Origin: Deltaproteobacteria bacterium
Lineage (GTDB): Bacteria > Desulfobacterota > GWC2-55-46
NCBI GenBank assembly: GCA_019912665.1
Contig: JAIOIE010000006.1
Coordinates: 434,001 to 498,000 of the forward strand
Direction: 5' to 3'
DNA: 64,000 nucleotides
Position numbers and translations under genes: made by a program. The notes under the pieces are model-generated. The model had not been told where the DNA came from. It was given only the letters and a program-made list of their open reading frames with translations, and searched no databases. Positions 1 to 8,935 of this stretch are shown piece after piece; position 1 is the first letter of the stretch; every line of letters starts with the position of its first letter.

Positions 1-1
1 C

Positions 2-2320
2 GTCTACCACCTGACAGTCCCGAGCCGCCATTTCCCGACCGGGCTTGACGTCATAAGCGACGCTATACAGCGCTCTGCCCTGGACGAGGGGGAGCTCGCG
101 AAGGAGCTCGAGGTCGTCCTCGAAGAGATACGGATGAACGAGGACAATCCCGGCAGGAGGCTCTTCAAGTCGGTCCTCGGCACCGCCTTCGAGGTCCACC
201 CGTACGGGAGGCCGGTCATCGGCTCAATCGAGACCGTAAAAGGCCTTACGAGGAAGGACATGGTCGAGTTCTTCGGGAAATGGTACGTCCCGAAGAACAT
301 GGTGCTCGTCATAGTCGGCGACGTCGACCATGGCGAGGCGCTCAAGGAAGTGAAGGCCGCCTTCAAGGATATGAAGAAGAAGTCGCCGCCAAAGCGGAAG
401 AGGCCGGCTGAACCCGCGCAGAAGGGGCTTCGGACTGACGTCTTCACAATGCAGGTCCAGGACGCACGGGTCGGCATGGCATTTCACATCCCGCCCGTAA
501 AGGACGAGGACACCTATGCTATAGACGTCTTCCAGATGGTACTCTCCGGGGGCGAGACATCGAGGCTCTACAGGAAGCTCAAGATAGAAGACGAGCTCGT
601 TCACAGCGTCTCAGGCTACGCCATGTCTCTTAGGGACCCTGGCATATTCTTCATCACATCCGTACTTGAGCCGGAGAAGGCCGAGAAGGCCGTCGGCGAA
701 ACCCTGGACATAGTCGAGAAGCTCACTTCCGAGGGGCCGGACCACCAGGAGCTCCAGAAGGCCAAGTTCAATCTCGAGAGCGACTTCGTCTACTCGCGCG
801 AAACGATGGACGGGCTCGCAGGAAAGCTCGGCTACTTCGAGGCGACGCTCGGCGACCTCGATTACGAGAAGAAATACATTGAAGGCATAAGGAAGGTGTC
901 GGCCGAGGACGTAAAGAGGGTTGCGCGGGAGTATTTCACGCCCGGCAACATGACGGTAACCGCCCTCCTTCCTGCCGCAAAGAAGGACGCGCTTACGAAT
1001 GAAATGATCGCCGCCTCGGTGAGCGCCGCGGCTGAAAGGGCGAAAGCCGAGGCCGCGCGCGAAATAAGGAAAGAGGAGCGGACCACCCGCTTCGAGCTTG
1101 AGAACGGCATAACATTGATAATAAAGGAAGTCCACTCGAACCCGACGGTCGCCTTTTACGCGGCCTTCCCCGGCGGCCTGAGGTTCGAGGATGAGGCCAA
1201 AAACGGCATCGGGAACTTCACGGCCGGGATGCTTACCATGGGAACGGTAAAGAGGACCAGGGAAGAGCTATCGCGCGAGATGGAGGAGATGGCAGGAGGC
1301 GTGGGCGGCTTCTCTGGCTGGAACTCGACCGGAGCATCCGGCAAGTTCCTCTCGATCTTCTTCGACAAGGGTCTGGGAATGCTCGCGGACGTGCTCCTCA
1401 ACCCGACGTTCCCGGAAAAAGAGATAGAGAAGCTAAGGGCAGACACCCTTGCCGCCATACAGAGGCAGGAGGACAACCTGCCCGGCTATACCTTCAAGCT
1501 CCTTTACCGCGAGCTCTTTTCCGCCCACCCCTACGGCCTGCCGGTCATAGGCACGAAAGAATCGGTAAGCTCGATTAAGAGGGATGACCTCGTAAGGCAC
1601 CACATGGAGTTCTTCGCGCCAGGGCGCATGGTGCTTACGATCGTCGGAGACGTGGATACCGGCCAGGCCCACGAGAAGGTCAAGGCCCTTTTCGGGGGAT
1701 TCAGGAACGATGCGCCTCCCCTGCCCGCGCCTCCTGAAGAGCCAGCAAGGAAGTCGATTGAGTCGACCGGGGCCGTAAAGGAGAAGGAGCAGGCCCATGT
1801 CGGGATAGGCTTCCTCGGAACCACCATAACCGGCGAGGACAGCTACCCTCTCCGGGTAATGACGGAGGTGCTCTCCGGGCAGGGCGGCAGGCTCTTTGTC
1901 GAGCTAAGGGACAGGAAATCGCTCGCGTACAGCGTGAGCGCCTTCTCGAGGGAGGGCGTAGACCGCGGCATCATCGGGGCGTATATAGCGACAGCGCCGG
2001 ACAAGAAGGACGAGGCCCTGAAGGGCATACTGGCCGAGTTTGAGAGGATAAAGACGGAGCCGGTCACGAATGAGGAGCTTAACAGGGCGAAGCGCTCGAT
2101 AATCGGGAGCTACGAGATAGGCCTCCAGTCCGTATCGAACCAGGCCTCGGACATGGCAAACAACGAGCTCTACGGCCTCGGATACGATTTCCACAAGGAA
2201 TTTCCCGGAAAGATAGAGGCCGTAACAGCCGAGGACGTAATGAGGGTTGCGAAAAAATACCTGGACCTCGATTCCTACGCCATATCGGTCGTGGGGCCGG
2301 AAGCGGCGGTAAAGGATTGA
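2..2320 (+). CDS. M16 family zinc metallopeptidase, tandem-domain (5' end outside window)
   Basis: Two-module insulinase/PqqL-like protease, the only plus-strand gene accepted here. The frame is open from base 2, so the true start and the HXXEH zinc motif lie left of the window. The segment around the first in-frame Met (134) reads VVLEEIRMNED, where the second Glu-rich stretch supplies the third zinc ligand in this family. A peptidase-like first half ends near 1000. A second M16 module begins near 1090 (FELENGITLIIKE) but has GIGNFTAGML where HXXEH would be. It is therefore probably a non-catalytic half of the clamshell, as is usual in fused M16 proteins. The expected role is degradation of peptides in the periplasm or cytoplasm; I cannot tell which without the N-terminus. 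It converges on sppA. Confidence 0.93.
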   Translation, partial: VYHLTVPSRHFPTGLDVISDAIQRSALDEGELAKELEVVLEEIRMNEDNPGRRLFKSVLGTAFEVHPYGRPVIGSIETVKGLTRKDMVEFFGKWYVPKNMVLVIVGDVDHGEALKEVKAAFKDMKKKSPPKRKRPAEPAQKGLRTDVFTMQVQDARVGMAFHIPPVKDEDTYAIDVFQMVLSGGETSRLYRKLKIEDELVHSVSGYAMSLRDPGIFFITSVLEPEKAEKAVGETLDIVEKLTSEGPDHQELQKAKFNLESDFVYSRETMDGLAGKLGYFEATLGDLDYEKKYIEGIRKVSAEDVKRVAREYFTPGNMTVTALLPAAKKDALTNEMIAASVSAAAERAKAEAAREIRKEERTTRFELENGITLIIKEVHSNPTVAFYAAFPGGLRFEDEAKNGIGNFTAGMLTMGTVKRTREELSREMEEMAGGVGGFSGWNSTGASGKFLSIFFDKGLGMLADVLLNPTFPEKEIEKLRADTLAAIQRQEDNLPGYTFKLLYRELFSAHPYGLPVIGTKESVSSIKRDDLVRHHMEFFAPGRMVLTIVGDVDTGQAHEKVKALFGGFRNDAPPLPAPPEEPARKSIESTGAVKEKEQAHVGIGFLGTTITGEDSYPLRVMTEVLSGQGGRLFVELRDRKSLAYSVSAFSREGVDRGIIGAYIATAPDKKDEALKGILAEFERIKTEPVTNEELNRAKRSIIGSYEIGLQSVSNQASDMANNELYGLGYDFHKEFPGKIEAVTAEDVMRVAKKYLDLDSYAISVVGPEAAVKD

Positions 2321-2605
2321 GAAAGGTGGGCGCGGAGTGATACGCCGCGCCACAGTTCCTGTTTTGTTTCGAAAAACACGGGGCATAAGGCGTTGCGAGC
2401 ATAAGGCTGGGGGAAGGGCGAGCGCGGCGAGGGAGAGGAACTCAACCAAGGGCCGAGCGAGGAGGATGGGGGAGGGTAGCGAGAGCCTTATGCCCAAAAA
2501 AGCGCGGCAGCGCGCAAAAGGCCTTTCACGACGGAGCTTGCATACGAGATTCTTCGCCGCTTAGCTCCCTCAGAATGACAGAACACCGAACATTATCGGT
2601 TCCCC
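2321..2605. other. Non-coding gap with inverted-repeat element and repeat-like tail
   Basis: This 285-bp stretch between the M16 stop and the terminator holds no credible gene. It contains an 11-bp perfect inverted repeat, GGGCATAAGGC at 2381-2391 and GCCTTATGCCC at 2485-2495. The repeat encloses purine-rich sequence with recurring gagcg/gagg blocks. Bases 2546-2581 (gagattcttcgc...cagaatgacag) resemble a dispersed repeat type I recall from many bacterial genomes; that resemblance is memory-based and untested. The open frame 2337-2564 is Arg-rich and low-complexity and looks like a by-product of these repeats. Confidence 0.5.
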
Positions 2606-2639
2606 AAAGAAAGCCCGGCATTTTTGCCGGGCTTTCTTT
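2606..2639. terminator. Bidirectional rho-independent terminator
   Basis: AAAGAAAGCCCGGC (2606-2619) pairs with GCCGGGCTTTCTTT (2626-2639) around a 6-nt loop. The stem is perfect, with A-rich and T-rich flanks on both sides. It lies between the convergent M16 peptidase and sppA genes and can end both transcripts. Confidence 0.92.
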
Positions 2640-2660
2640 TTAAGTACGATTGCAGTAGCT

Positions 2661-3620
2661 TCAGGGCATCCATACGTACATGAACTCCATGCCGAACCTT
2701 CTGGTAAGCCCTGTATCGATGTTCACTATGCTTATCCCTGCCTTCGGCGGCTCGGCAAGGGAGTAGATGTTGTGCTTATACGCCCTCGGCGCGGCGTAAG
2801 TTACGACCTTTGCCTCTTTTATGCCGGCGGCCTCCTTTGCGGCCTCTATCGCGTCATCGAGATAGCCTATCGAATCGACGAGCTTATGCTCGAGCGCCTG
2901 TGACGCGGTCAGTATCCGCCCGTCCGAGATGGCCCGGAGCTCCTCGCGGGTGAACCTTCCGGGCCTGCCCTCGATGACCTGGTCGAGGAACCTCTCGAAG
3001 AGGCCGTCTATGACCGCCTGCAGGACCCTCCTCTCCTCCACTGTCATGGGGCGTATGGGCGAGCCCAGGTCCTTCATATCGCCCGATTTAACGGTCTGGT
3101 TTGTTATGCCGAGCTTCTCCATGAGCCCGCTCGCGTTGACGCTCAGAGCGACTACTCCTATGCTCCCGGTTACTGCCGTGGGCTGGGCGATTATCCTGTC
3201 CGCCGACGAGGCGATGTAATAGCCTCCCGAGGTCGCGAGGTCCATGAGGCCGGCAACGATCGGCACCTTCTTCTTCTCCTTAAACCTCTTTATCTCGTGG
3301 GCGATGATATCGCTCGTCGTAACCGAGCCGCCGGGGGTATTTATCCGGAGCACGACGGCCTTTACCCTTGGGTCCGCAGCCGCGAGCTCAAGCTCCTCCC
3401 TTATCCGGGCCGTGAGGTTGGGTTCGGTCTCAAATCCCAGCACCCCTCCGGGCTTCTCGTCCGTGAGCATCCCCGATATGTCGAGGAGGAGGACCTTGTC
3501 GTCGCCCTTCCCTCCGACGACCTTCTCGGAAAGGGGGCCGGGCCCCGGAAGCGTAATGAAGACGCACCCCGGCACGAGAATGAGAAGGAATACGAGAAAA
3601 AGGAATGACCGCTTCGGCAT
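2661..3620 (-). CDS. sppA: Signal peptide peptidase SppA (36 kDa type), probable lipoprotein
   Basis: Serine protease of the S49 family that degrades signal peptides left in the membrane after export. With the start at 3620 it has 319 residues. Residues 1-19 form a lipoprotein-type signal (MPKRS, hydrophobic core, LVPGC), so Cys19 may be lipidated. The catalytic Ser is S131 in ATSGGYYIAS. The general-base Lys is K183 in SGDMKDLGSPIR, the standard Ser-Lys dyad. Starts further upstream (TTG 3674, ATG 3671) fall inside the predicted promoter and are rejected. ATG 3635 is possible but lacks the Lys/Arg n-region. It is probably monocistronic, with its own sigma-70 promoter and the shared terminator. 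Confidence 0.93.
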   Translation of the reverse strand: MPKRSFLFLVFLLILVPGCVFITLPGPGPLSEKVVGGKGDDKVLLLDISGMLTDEKPGGVLGFETEPNLTARIREELELAAADPRVKAVVLRINTPGGSVTTSDIIAHEIKRFKEKKKVPIVAGLMDLATSGGYYIASSADRIIAQPTAVTGSIGVVALSVNASGLMEKLGITNQTVKSGDMKDLGSPIRPMTVEERRVLQAVIDGLFERFLDQVIEGRPGRFTREELRAISDGRILTASQALEHKLVDSIGYLDDAIEAAKEAAGIKEAKVVTYAAPRAYKHNIYSLAEPPKAGISIVNIDTGLTRRFGMEFMYVWMP

Positions 3621-3656
3621 CGGCGCGCCCCACATAGCGTTGTAAATACTCTGGAT

Positions 3657-3684
3657 AGTATATCGGTACATCAAAAGAGGTCAA
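3657..3684 (-). promoter_or_regulatory. Sigma-70-type promoter of sppA
   Basis: On the minus strand, TTGACC (3684-3679) is followed by a 16-bp spacer and TATACT (3662-3657). Transcription would start near 3650, about 30 nt before the chosen sppA start. This rules out the two start codons upstream. Confidence 0.6.
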
Positions 3685-3803
3685 GGAAGAGAAATGTAAA
3701 CGGCTATGGAGGCAGCGCGGGAAGCCGACCTTATAATCCCGGAATCCCGCAAAAGGTTGCGGAAAACTGCAATATTCTCTTAGGCTGCTCAAAAAGCTCC
3801 AGA

Positions 3804-3889
3804 GCGGAGCATATTTGATAAATATGTGAGCATTTTTATTACCGGACTGACACGGAGTCCGGGGAAAAGATCAATTTTTAGAGATTGCC
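3804..3889 (-). repeat. Dispersed repeat, copy A (3' UTR position)
   Basis: First of three related elements of about 85 bp; the others are at 35720-35788 and 62944-63028. Shared blocks are GCGGAGCAT, AATATGTGAGCATTTTTATT, AGAGTCCGGGGAAAAGATC and ATTGCC. Read on the minus strand it begins at the base after the stop codon of the small gene at 3890. It contains a perfect stem-loop CCGGACT-N7-AGTCCGG (3842-3862). No U-tract follows the stem, so it is not a classical terminator. Confidence 0.8.
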
Positions 3890-4108
3890 TCAGGTCATCT
3901 TGCCCATCTTGGTAAGGAAATGCCCGACAGCTACCCTGAGCATGGCGCTCAAGTCCCAGTCCTGGCCGAGCTTTTCCCTGTACTCGGCGGCCATCTCCTC
4001 GAGGGCCTCTATCTGCTCCTCTTCGAGGGTGACCGTCACCTCCCGGAGCTCCTCCTCATGGCCGTGGCCCCCGCCGTGTCCGTGCTTATGGTCGTGTCCA
4101 GAACCCAT
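3890..4108 (-). CDS. Small protein: His-rich N-terminal tail plus ribbon-helix-helix-like domain
   Basis: 72 residues. Residues 1-18 hold a His-Gly tail (HDHKHGHGGGHGH) of the kind that binds Ni, Zn, Co or Cu. The remainder, EVTVTLEEEQIEALEEMAAEYREKLG then DLSAMLRVAVGHFLTKMG, fits a beta-strand, helix, helix pattern like the DNA-binding ribbon-helix-helix fold. The start is ATG 4108, preceded by a clear AAGGAG at the end of the LOG gene (11-nt gap), so it is the last gene of the guaB-guaA-LOG unit. A metal-responsive regulator or a metal-buffering protein are both possible. The function is inferred from composition only. Confidence 0.72.
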   Translation of the reverse strand: MGSGHDHKHGHGGGHGHEEELREVTVTLEEEQIEALEEMAAEYREKLGQDWDLSAMLRVAVGHFLTKMGKMT

Positions 4109-4119
4109 ATCAATTCTCC

Positions 4120-4836
4120 TTAAGGCACCGGCTTCCTGTTCTTTACCTTGCTCAAGCCCTCTTCCTTCTCGGATGCCTTTGAGCTCTTTATGAGCTTCAT
4201 CTTTTTCGCCATGTGCCTGTTTATGATGGCGAGGACCTCTTTCGGGTCGTCGGTTATGTCGATGTAGTCCAGGTCCTCGGGGTCGATGGTCTTGTGCTTG
4301 AGCATCGTGCTCTTTATGAAGTCCATCAGGGGCTCCCAATACTCCCTGCCGAAGAGTATGAGGGGAAAGGGGTATATCTTGTGGGTCTGGATGAGGGTGA
4401 GCGCCTCGAAAAGCTCGTCAAGAGTACCGAAGCCGCCGGGCATACAGACGTACCCGATGGCGTACTTCACGAACATGACCTTCCTTGCGAAGAAGTATTT
4501 GAAGTGGAGGGCCCGGTTCTGGTACCTGTTCGGCTTCTGCTCCCTCGGTAGCGTAATATTGAGCCCTATCGAGAGGCCGCCGTCCTGGGCCGCGCCCTTG
4601 TTGGCCGCCTCCATTATGCCGGGGCCGCCGCCGGTTATGACCGCGTAGCCGTTCTTCGAGAGGAGCCTTGAGACCTCAACGCACTGCTTGTAATATTTCT
4701 TGTTGTTCTCAATCCTCGCCGAGCCGAATATGGATACCGCCGGGCCGACGTCCGAGAGCTCGTCGAACCCCTCGATGAACTCGCTCATGATCCGGAAAAC
4801 TCGCCACGTCTCCTTGCCCTTGAGGTCCTCTACCAT
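4120..4836 (-). CDS. LOG family protein (TIGR00730 type nucleotide phosphoribohydrolase-like)
   Basis: 238-residue Rossmann-fold protein of the 'lysine decarboxylase-like' LOG family. Characterised members release a free base from nucleoside 5'-monophosphates, including cytokinin precursors. The two family motifs are intact: GGGPGIMEAANKGA at residues 69-82 and PGGFGTLDE at 133-141, which together bind the nucleotide phosphate and carry the catalytic Arg/Glu. The gene starts 6 nt after guaA, with GGGAG overlapping the guaA stop, so it is cotranscribed with guanine nucleotide synthesis. A purine monophosphate substrate is plausible from that context but is not shown by the sequence. Confidence 0.87.
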   Translation of the reverse strand: MVEDLKGKETWRVFRIMSEFIEGFDELSDVGPAVSIFGSARIENNKKYYKQCVEVSRLLSKNGYAVITGGGPGIMEAANKGAAQDGGLSIGLNITLPREQKPNRYQNRALHFKYFFARKVMFVKYAIGYVCMPGGFGTLDELFEALTLIQTHKIYPFPLILFGREYWEPLMDFIKSTMLKHKTIDPEDLDYIDITDDPKEVLAIINRHMAKKMKLIKSSKASEKEEGLSKVKNRKPVP

Positions 4837-4842
4837 TCCCGG

Positions 4843-6393
4843 CTACTCCCATTCGATGGTTGATGGAGGCTTGGAGCTTATGTCGTAGACGACGCGGTTT
4901 ACGCCCCTCACCTCGTTTATTATCCTTCCGGATACGCGCTCAAGGACGCCGTACGGGAGCCTCACCCAGTCCGCGGTCATGCCGTCCACGCTCTCTACCG
5001 CCCGGAGGGCCACGGTGTTCTCGTAGGTCCTCTCGTCGCCCATTACGCCCACGGTCCGCACGGGCAGAAGCACTGCAAACGACTGCCACATCCTAGCGTA
5101 GAGGCCCGCCTTTTTTATCTCCTCGAGCACTATGGCGTCCGCTTCCCGGAGTATGCCGCACCTTTTTTTCGTGACCTCGCCGAGTATCCTTATGGCGAGC
5201 CCGGGGCCGGGAAAGGGCTGGCGATTCACTATCTCCTCTGGCATGCCGAGCTCTTTTCCCAGGAGCCGCACCTCGTCCTTGAAAAGCTCCCGGAGCGGCT
5301 CGACGAGCCCGAGCTTCATCTTCTTAAGGAGACCGCCGACGTTGTGGTGGCTCTTTATGGTGGCGGAGGGGCCCTTGAACGAGACGCTCTCTATGACGTC
5401 CGGGTAGAGCGTGCCCTGCGCGAGGAACTTTACATTCCTAATCCCCTTGGCCTCCGCCTCGAAGACCCTCACGAACTCGCCGCCTATTATCTTCCTCTTC
5501 CTCTCGGGTTCGGTTACGCCCTTGAGTTTCTTAAGGAAACGCTCGGAGGCGTCCACCCTCCTGATGTTCATGTGGAAACTCTTCTTGAGGGTCGCCTCGA
5601 CCTTGTCTGCCTCGCCTTTCCTGAGCACGCCGTTATCCACGAATATGCATACGAGGCGGCTCCCTATGGCCCTGTGGACGAGGAGCGCGGCCACGGCAGA
5701 GTCAACTCCGCCGCTTATGCCGCAGACCACCTTTGCGTCCCCGACCTTCTCGCGTATCTCCCTGACAGCGCCTTCTATGAAGGAACTCATGGTCCAGACG
5801 GGCTTGCAGCCGCATACCTTGAGGACGAAATTCTTTAATATGGCCTCGCCCTTCGGCGTATGCGCTACCTCGGGGTGGAACTGGACCCCGTAGATAAGCC
5901 CTTTGCTATCGCGCATGGCGCAGATGCCGGAGTTGCCGCTTGCGCCTATGGAGACGAAACCGGGCGGGAGCTTCCTTACCTTGTCGCCGTGGCTCATCCA
6001 TACCCGGACAGGGCCCTTGCCGAGCCCCCTGAAGATGGCGTCGGGCTTTTTAATCTCAAGGTCTGCTGCGCCGTACTCCCTTTTCCCGGACCTCTCGACC
6101 TCGCCGCCCAAAGCCTTCGCGGTAAGCTGCATCCCGTAGCAGATGCCGAGAAGGGGGACCTTTAGTCCGACGAAAAAAGACTTGGGGAGGACGGGCGCGC
6201 CCTTGTCATACACGCTCGAAGGGCCGCCGGAGAGGATTATGCCCCTGGGATTGAACTTCCTTATGAAATCCGGGCCGCAGTTATAGGGGTGTATCTCGCA
6301 GTAGACCTTTGCCTCCCTAACCCTCCTCGCTATGAGCTGGGTGTACTGGGAGCCGAAATCGAGTATCAGTATCTTCTGGGAATGTATGTCCAT
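4843..6393 (-). CDS. guaA: GMP synthase (glutamine-hydrolysing)
   Basis: Converts XMP to GMP with ATP and glutamine, the last step of de novo GMP synthesis. The amidotransferase half has Cys85 in GICYGMQ and the H173/E175 pair in FHPEV. The ATP-pyrophosphatase half has SGGVDS at 227-232. The family C-terminus [10 protein letters not shown] is complete. The length of 516 residues is normal for a fused GuaA. The start is placed at ATG 6393 because [19 protein letters not shown] matches the family; a TTG two codons upstream (6399) is possible. Neither has a good Shine-Dalgarno sequence. It follows guaB by 59 nt. Confidence 0.97.
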   Translation of the reverse strand: MDIHSQKILILDFGSQYTQLIARRVREAKVYCEIHPYNCGPDFIRKFNPRGIILSGGPSSVYDKGAPVLPKSFFVGLKVPLLGICYGMQLTAKALGGEVERSGKREYGAADLEIKKPDAIFRGLGKGPVRVWMSHGDKVRKLPPGFVSIGASGNSGICAMRDSKGLIYGVQFHPEVAHTPKGEAILKNFVLKVCGCKPVWTMSSFIEGAVREIREKVGDAKVVCGISGGVDSAVAALLVHRAIGSRLVCIFVDNGVLRKGEADKVEATLKKSFHMNIRRVDASERFLKKLKGVTEPERKRKIIGGEFVRVFEAEAKGIRNVKFLAQGTLYPDVIESVSFKGPSATIKSHHNVGGLLKKMKLGLVEPLRELFKDEVRLLGKELGMPEEIVNRQPFPGPGLAIRILGEVTKKRCGILREADAIVLEEIKKAGLYARMWQSFAVLLPVRTVGVMGDERTYENTVALRAVESVDGMTADWVRLPYGVLERVSGRIINEVRGVNRVVYDISSKPPSTIEWE

Positions 6394-6452
6394 TTTCAAT
6401 TACAGGCCGATAACGACCCGAGCCAGCCTGGGAACGGCAAGGGGCGACGGCT

Positions 6453-7913
6453 TTAGACCTCCTGCTTGTAGTTTGGGGCCTCTTTGGTGATGGTCACGTC
6501 ATGCACGTGGCTCTCCCTCAAGCCCGAGGGGGTTATCTTCACGAAACGCGCCTTCCTGTGGAGCTCTGCAATGGTCTTTGCCCCGCAGTAGCCCATGCCG
6601 GCCCGTAAGCCGCCCACGAGCTGGAAGATGGTGGCGGCAATGGGCCCCTTGTGGGGGACCCTGCCCTCAATGCCCTCGGGAACGAGCTTAAGGTCGCTCT
6701 CAACATCTTCCTGGAAGTATCTGTCCTTGCTGCCTTTTTTCATAGCCTCAATCGAGCCCATGCCCCTGTAGAGCTTGAAGGTCCGGCCCTGGTAAAGGAT
6801 GGTCTCGCCGGGGCTTTCATCGGTCCCGGCAAAGAGGCCGCCTATCATGATCGAGTCCGCTCCTGCTGCCATGGCCTTGGTGACGTCCCCGGAATACTTT
6901 ATGCCGCCGTCAGATATGACGGGTATGCCTTTTTTCCTCGCGACCTTAACAACGTCCGCGACCGCCGTTATCTGGGGGACTCCTATGCCGGTGACTACCC
7001 TTGTCGTGCAGATGGACCCCGGCCCCACGCCGACCTTTATGGCGTCGACCCCGGCCTTTATGAGGGCCTCGGCGGCCTCGGCTGTCGCCACGTTACCGGC
7101 TATGAGCTGGCAATTGAAGCTCTTCTTGGTGGACCTTACGGCGTCGAGAACGCCCTTACTGTGGCCGTGCGCGGTATCGATTACTATAACGTCCACGCCT
7201 GATTTCAGGAGGGCGTCTATCCTTGCTTCCCTGTCAAACGAGACCCCGACGGCAGCGCCGACCCTGAGCCTGCCCTGCCCGTCCTTGCAGGAATTGGGGA
7301 ACTTCTCCCGCTTAACGATGTCGGTGACGGTAATGAGGCCCTTGAGCCGCCTTTTGGAATCCACTACCGGGAGCTTCTCTATCCTGTGCTTGTGGAGTAT
7401 GGCCTTGGCCTTTTCTATGGCGATGCCGTAGGGCGCGGTTATGACGTCCTTCGTCATTATCTCGGATATCTTCCGGGACGGGTTCGTCTCGAAGCGGAGG
7501 TCCCTGTTCGTGAGTATGCCCACGAGCACGTCGTCCTTCACGATCGGGAATCCGGAGATGTTCTCCTTTTTCATTATCTCGAGGGCGTCGGCGACGAGCT
7601 GGTCAGGGCTAAGCGTGAGCGGCTTTGTGATGACGACCGACTCGTATTTCTTTACCTTGTCGACCATCGCCGACTGCTCGTCTATAGAAAGGTTCTTGTG
7701 TATCATGCCTATGCCGCCTTCGAGCGCTATGGCTATGGCCATCCTCCACTCGGTCACGGTGTCCATTGCCGCGCTTATGAGGGGCATGTTGAGCTTAATT
7801 TCGCCCGTAAGCCTCGTCGAGATGTCGACGTCCCGCGGGAGCACCTGCGAGAAAGCCGGCTCCAGGAGCACGTCGTCAAATGTAAGGGCAGTCCTTACCT
7901 TGATTGATTCCAT
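6453..7913 (-). CDS. guaB: Inosine-5'-monophosphate dehydrogenase
   Basis: NAD-dependent oxidation of IMP to XMP, the committed step toward GMP. The 486-residue protein has the TIM-barrel catalytic domain interrupted by two CBS domains (about 92-205) that bind regulatory nucleotides. The active-site loop GPGSICTTR places the nucleophile at Cys302. The flap region GSKDRYFQE is present near residue 400. The ATG at 7913 is preceded by a strong GGGAGGAGG. guaB-guaA order is the usual operon arrangement, and the gene lies 45 nt after ppx/gppA on the same strand. Confidence 0.97.
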   Translation of the reverse strand: MESIKVRTALTFDDVLLEPAFSQVLPRDVDISTRLTGEIKLNMPLISAAMDTVTEWRMAIAIALEGGIGMIHKNLSIDEQSAMVDKVKKYESVVITKPLTLSPDQLVADALEIMKKENISGFPIVKDDVLVGILTNRDLRFETNPSRKISEIMTKDVITAPYGIAIEKAKAILHKHRIEKLPVVDSKRRLKGLITVTDIVKREKFPNSCKDGQGRLRVGAAVGVSFDREARIDALLKSGVDVIVIDTAHGHSKGVLDAVRSTKKSFNCQLIAGNVATAEAAEALIKAGVDAIKVGVGPGSICTTRVVTGIGVPQITAVADVVKVARKKGIPVISDGGIKYSGDVTKAMAAGADSIMIGGLFAGTDESPGETILYQGRTFKLYRGMGSIEAMKKGSKDRYFQEDVESDLKLVPEGIEGRVPHKGPIAATIFQLVGGLRAGMGYCGAKTIAELHRKARFVKITPSGLRESHVHDVTITKEAPNYKQEV

Positions 7914-7958
7914 CTATTTAAAACCTCCTCCCATTTCATAAGGAAGCCGAAAGCTCCC

Positions 7959-8930
7959 TTACTGATACTTTATGGAACTTACGCCGGGCTTGAGCCTGTC
8001 GATGATGATGCCTTCGAGGAGTCCGGCGTCGCTTACCCTCGCCTCGTTGAAACCGAACGCCCCCATTACAAGGAGGGTTATCGCGGTCCCGGGTATTATA
8101 AGGTCCTCCCTCCCCTTCTCAAGCGAGAGTACCTCTTCGCGCTCTTTAAGCCGGAGGCCCGAAAGCCTTCTCAGGATTTCGGCAACCCTCTCTTTTTTGA
8201 GCGTGTGCCTGTTTATCCTGGACCTGTCGTATTCCTTGAGGTCCTGGTCTATGGAAGCCAGGGTGGTTATGGTGCCTGCGGTGCCCACGAACTCGGCCCC
8301 GCTTCTACCCGAATACTCCCCGGGGTCGACTCCGTCCGCCCTCATGCGGGCCTTGAGGTCGTTTATCGTCTTAAGGGCCTCCCCTGCGACGAGCGCAAGC
8401 TCGCTTTCAGCAGGAGGATCGCTCTTAAGATACTTTTCGGTTAAATGGACGACCCCAAGCTCCATCGACCACGCGCCTATTTCGACCCCGTCAGACGAGG
8501 CAATGAACTCGGTCGAGCCGCCGCCTATATCCATAACGAGCTTCCTGCCATTGGTCCCGTCCAGGACCGAAAGCACTCCCAGGAGAGAGAGGCGCGCTTC
8601 CTCGTTCCCTGATATGACGGTCACGTCGATCCCCGTCCGCCTCTTTGTCTCGTCGATAAACCAGCCGCGGTTCACCGCCCTCCTTACAACGCTCGTTGCG
8701 AAGGCCATTACGGCTGAGACGCCTTTTGAGTCTATCTCGTCCTTAAACTCCTTGAGGGCCGAGAAAGTCCTCTCGGCGGAGGCGGCGTTTATCCCTGATT
8801 CTTCCTTATATCCGCCGCCGAGCCTCGTTATTTTCCTTTTGTAGACCAGAGGCCGGAGGTCCCTGCCGGAAGGCTCCGCTATAAGGAGCCTAAGGGTATT
8901 CGTCCCTATATCAATGGAGGCGTATCTCAT
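7959..8930 (-). CDS. Ppx/GppA family phosphatase
   Basis: 323-residue member of the ASKHA exopolyphosphatase / guanosine pentaphosphate phosphohydrolase family. The nucleotide-binding motifs IDIGTNTLRLLIAE (residues 5-18) and DIGGGSTEF are clear. The protein lacks the C-terminal HD-like extension of long Ppx enzymes and so is the short GppA/Ppx type. It would hydrolyse polyphosphate or pppGpp; sequence alone does not separate the two. Its start lies 5 nt after exbD with no Shine-Dalgarno sequence, suggesting translational coupling. The guanine nucleotide genes downstream make a (p)ppGpp-related role attractive but unproven. Confidence 0.9.
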   Translation of the reverse strand: MRYASIDIGTNTLRLLIAEPSGRDLRPLVYKRKITRLGGGYKEESGINAASAERTFSALKEFKDEIDSKGVSAVMAFATSVVRRAVNRGWFIDETKRRTGIDVTVISGNEEARLSLLGVLSVLDGTNGRKLVMDIGGGSTEFIASSDGVEIGAWSMELGVVHLTEKYLKSDPPAESELALVAGEALKTINDLKARMRADGVDPGEYSGRSGAEFVGTAGTITTLASIDQDLKEYDRSRINRHTLKKERVAEILRRLSGLRLKEREEVLSLEKGREDLIIPGTAITLLVMGAFGFNEARVSDAGLLEGIIIDRLKPGVSSIKYQ

Positions 8931-8935
8931 GGACG

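Noticed and set aside
2337..2564. 75-codon plus-strand open frame after the M16 gene
   Set aside because: Arg/Lys-rich, repetitive composition over an inverted-repeat region, no ribosome-binding site, no family resemblance.
7972..8844. Ser-rich 290-codon plus-strand frame over ppx/gppA
   Set aside because: Shadow frame; the minus-strand Ppx/GppA has both nucleotide-binding motifs.
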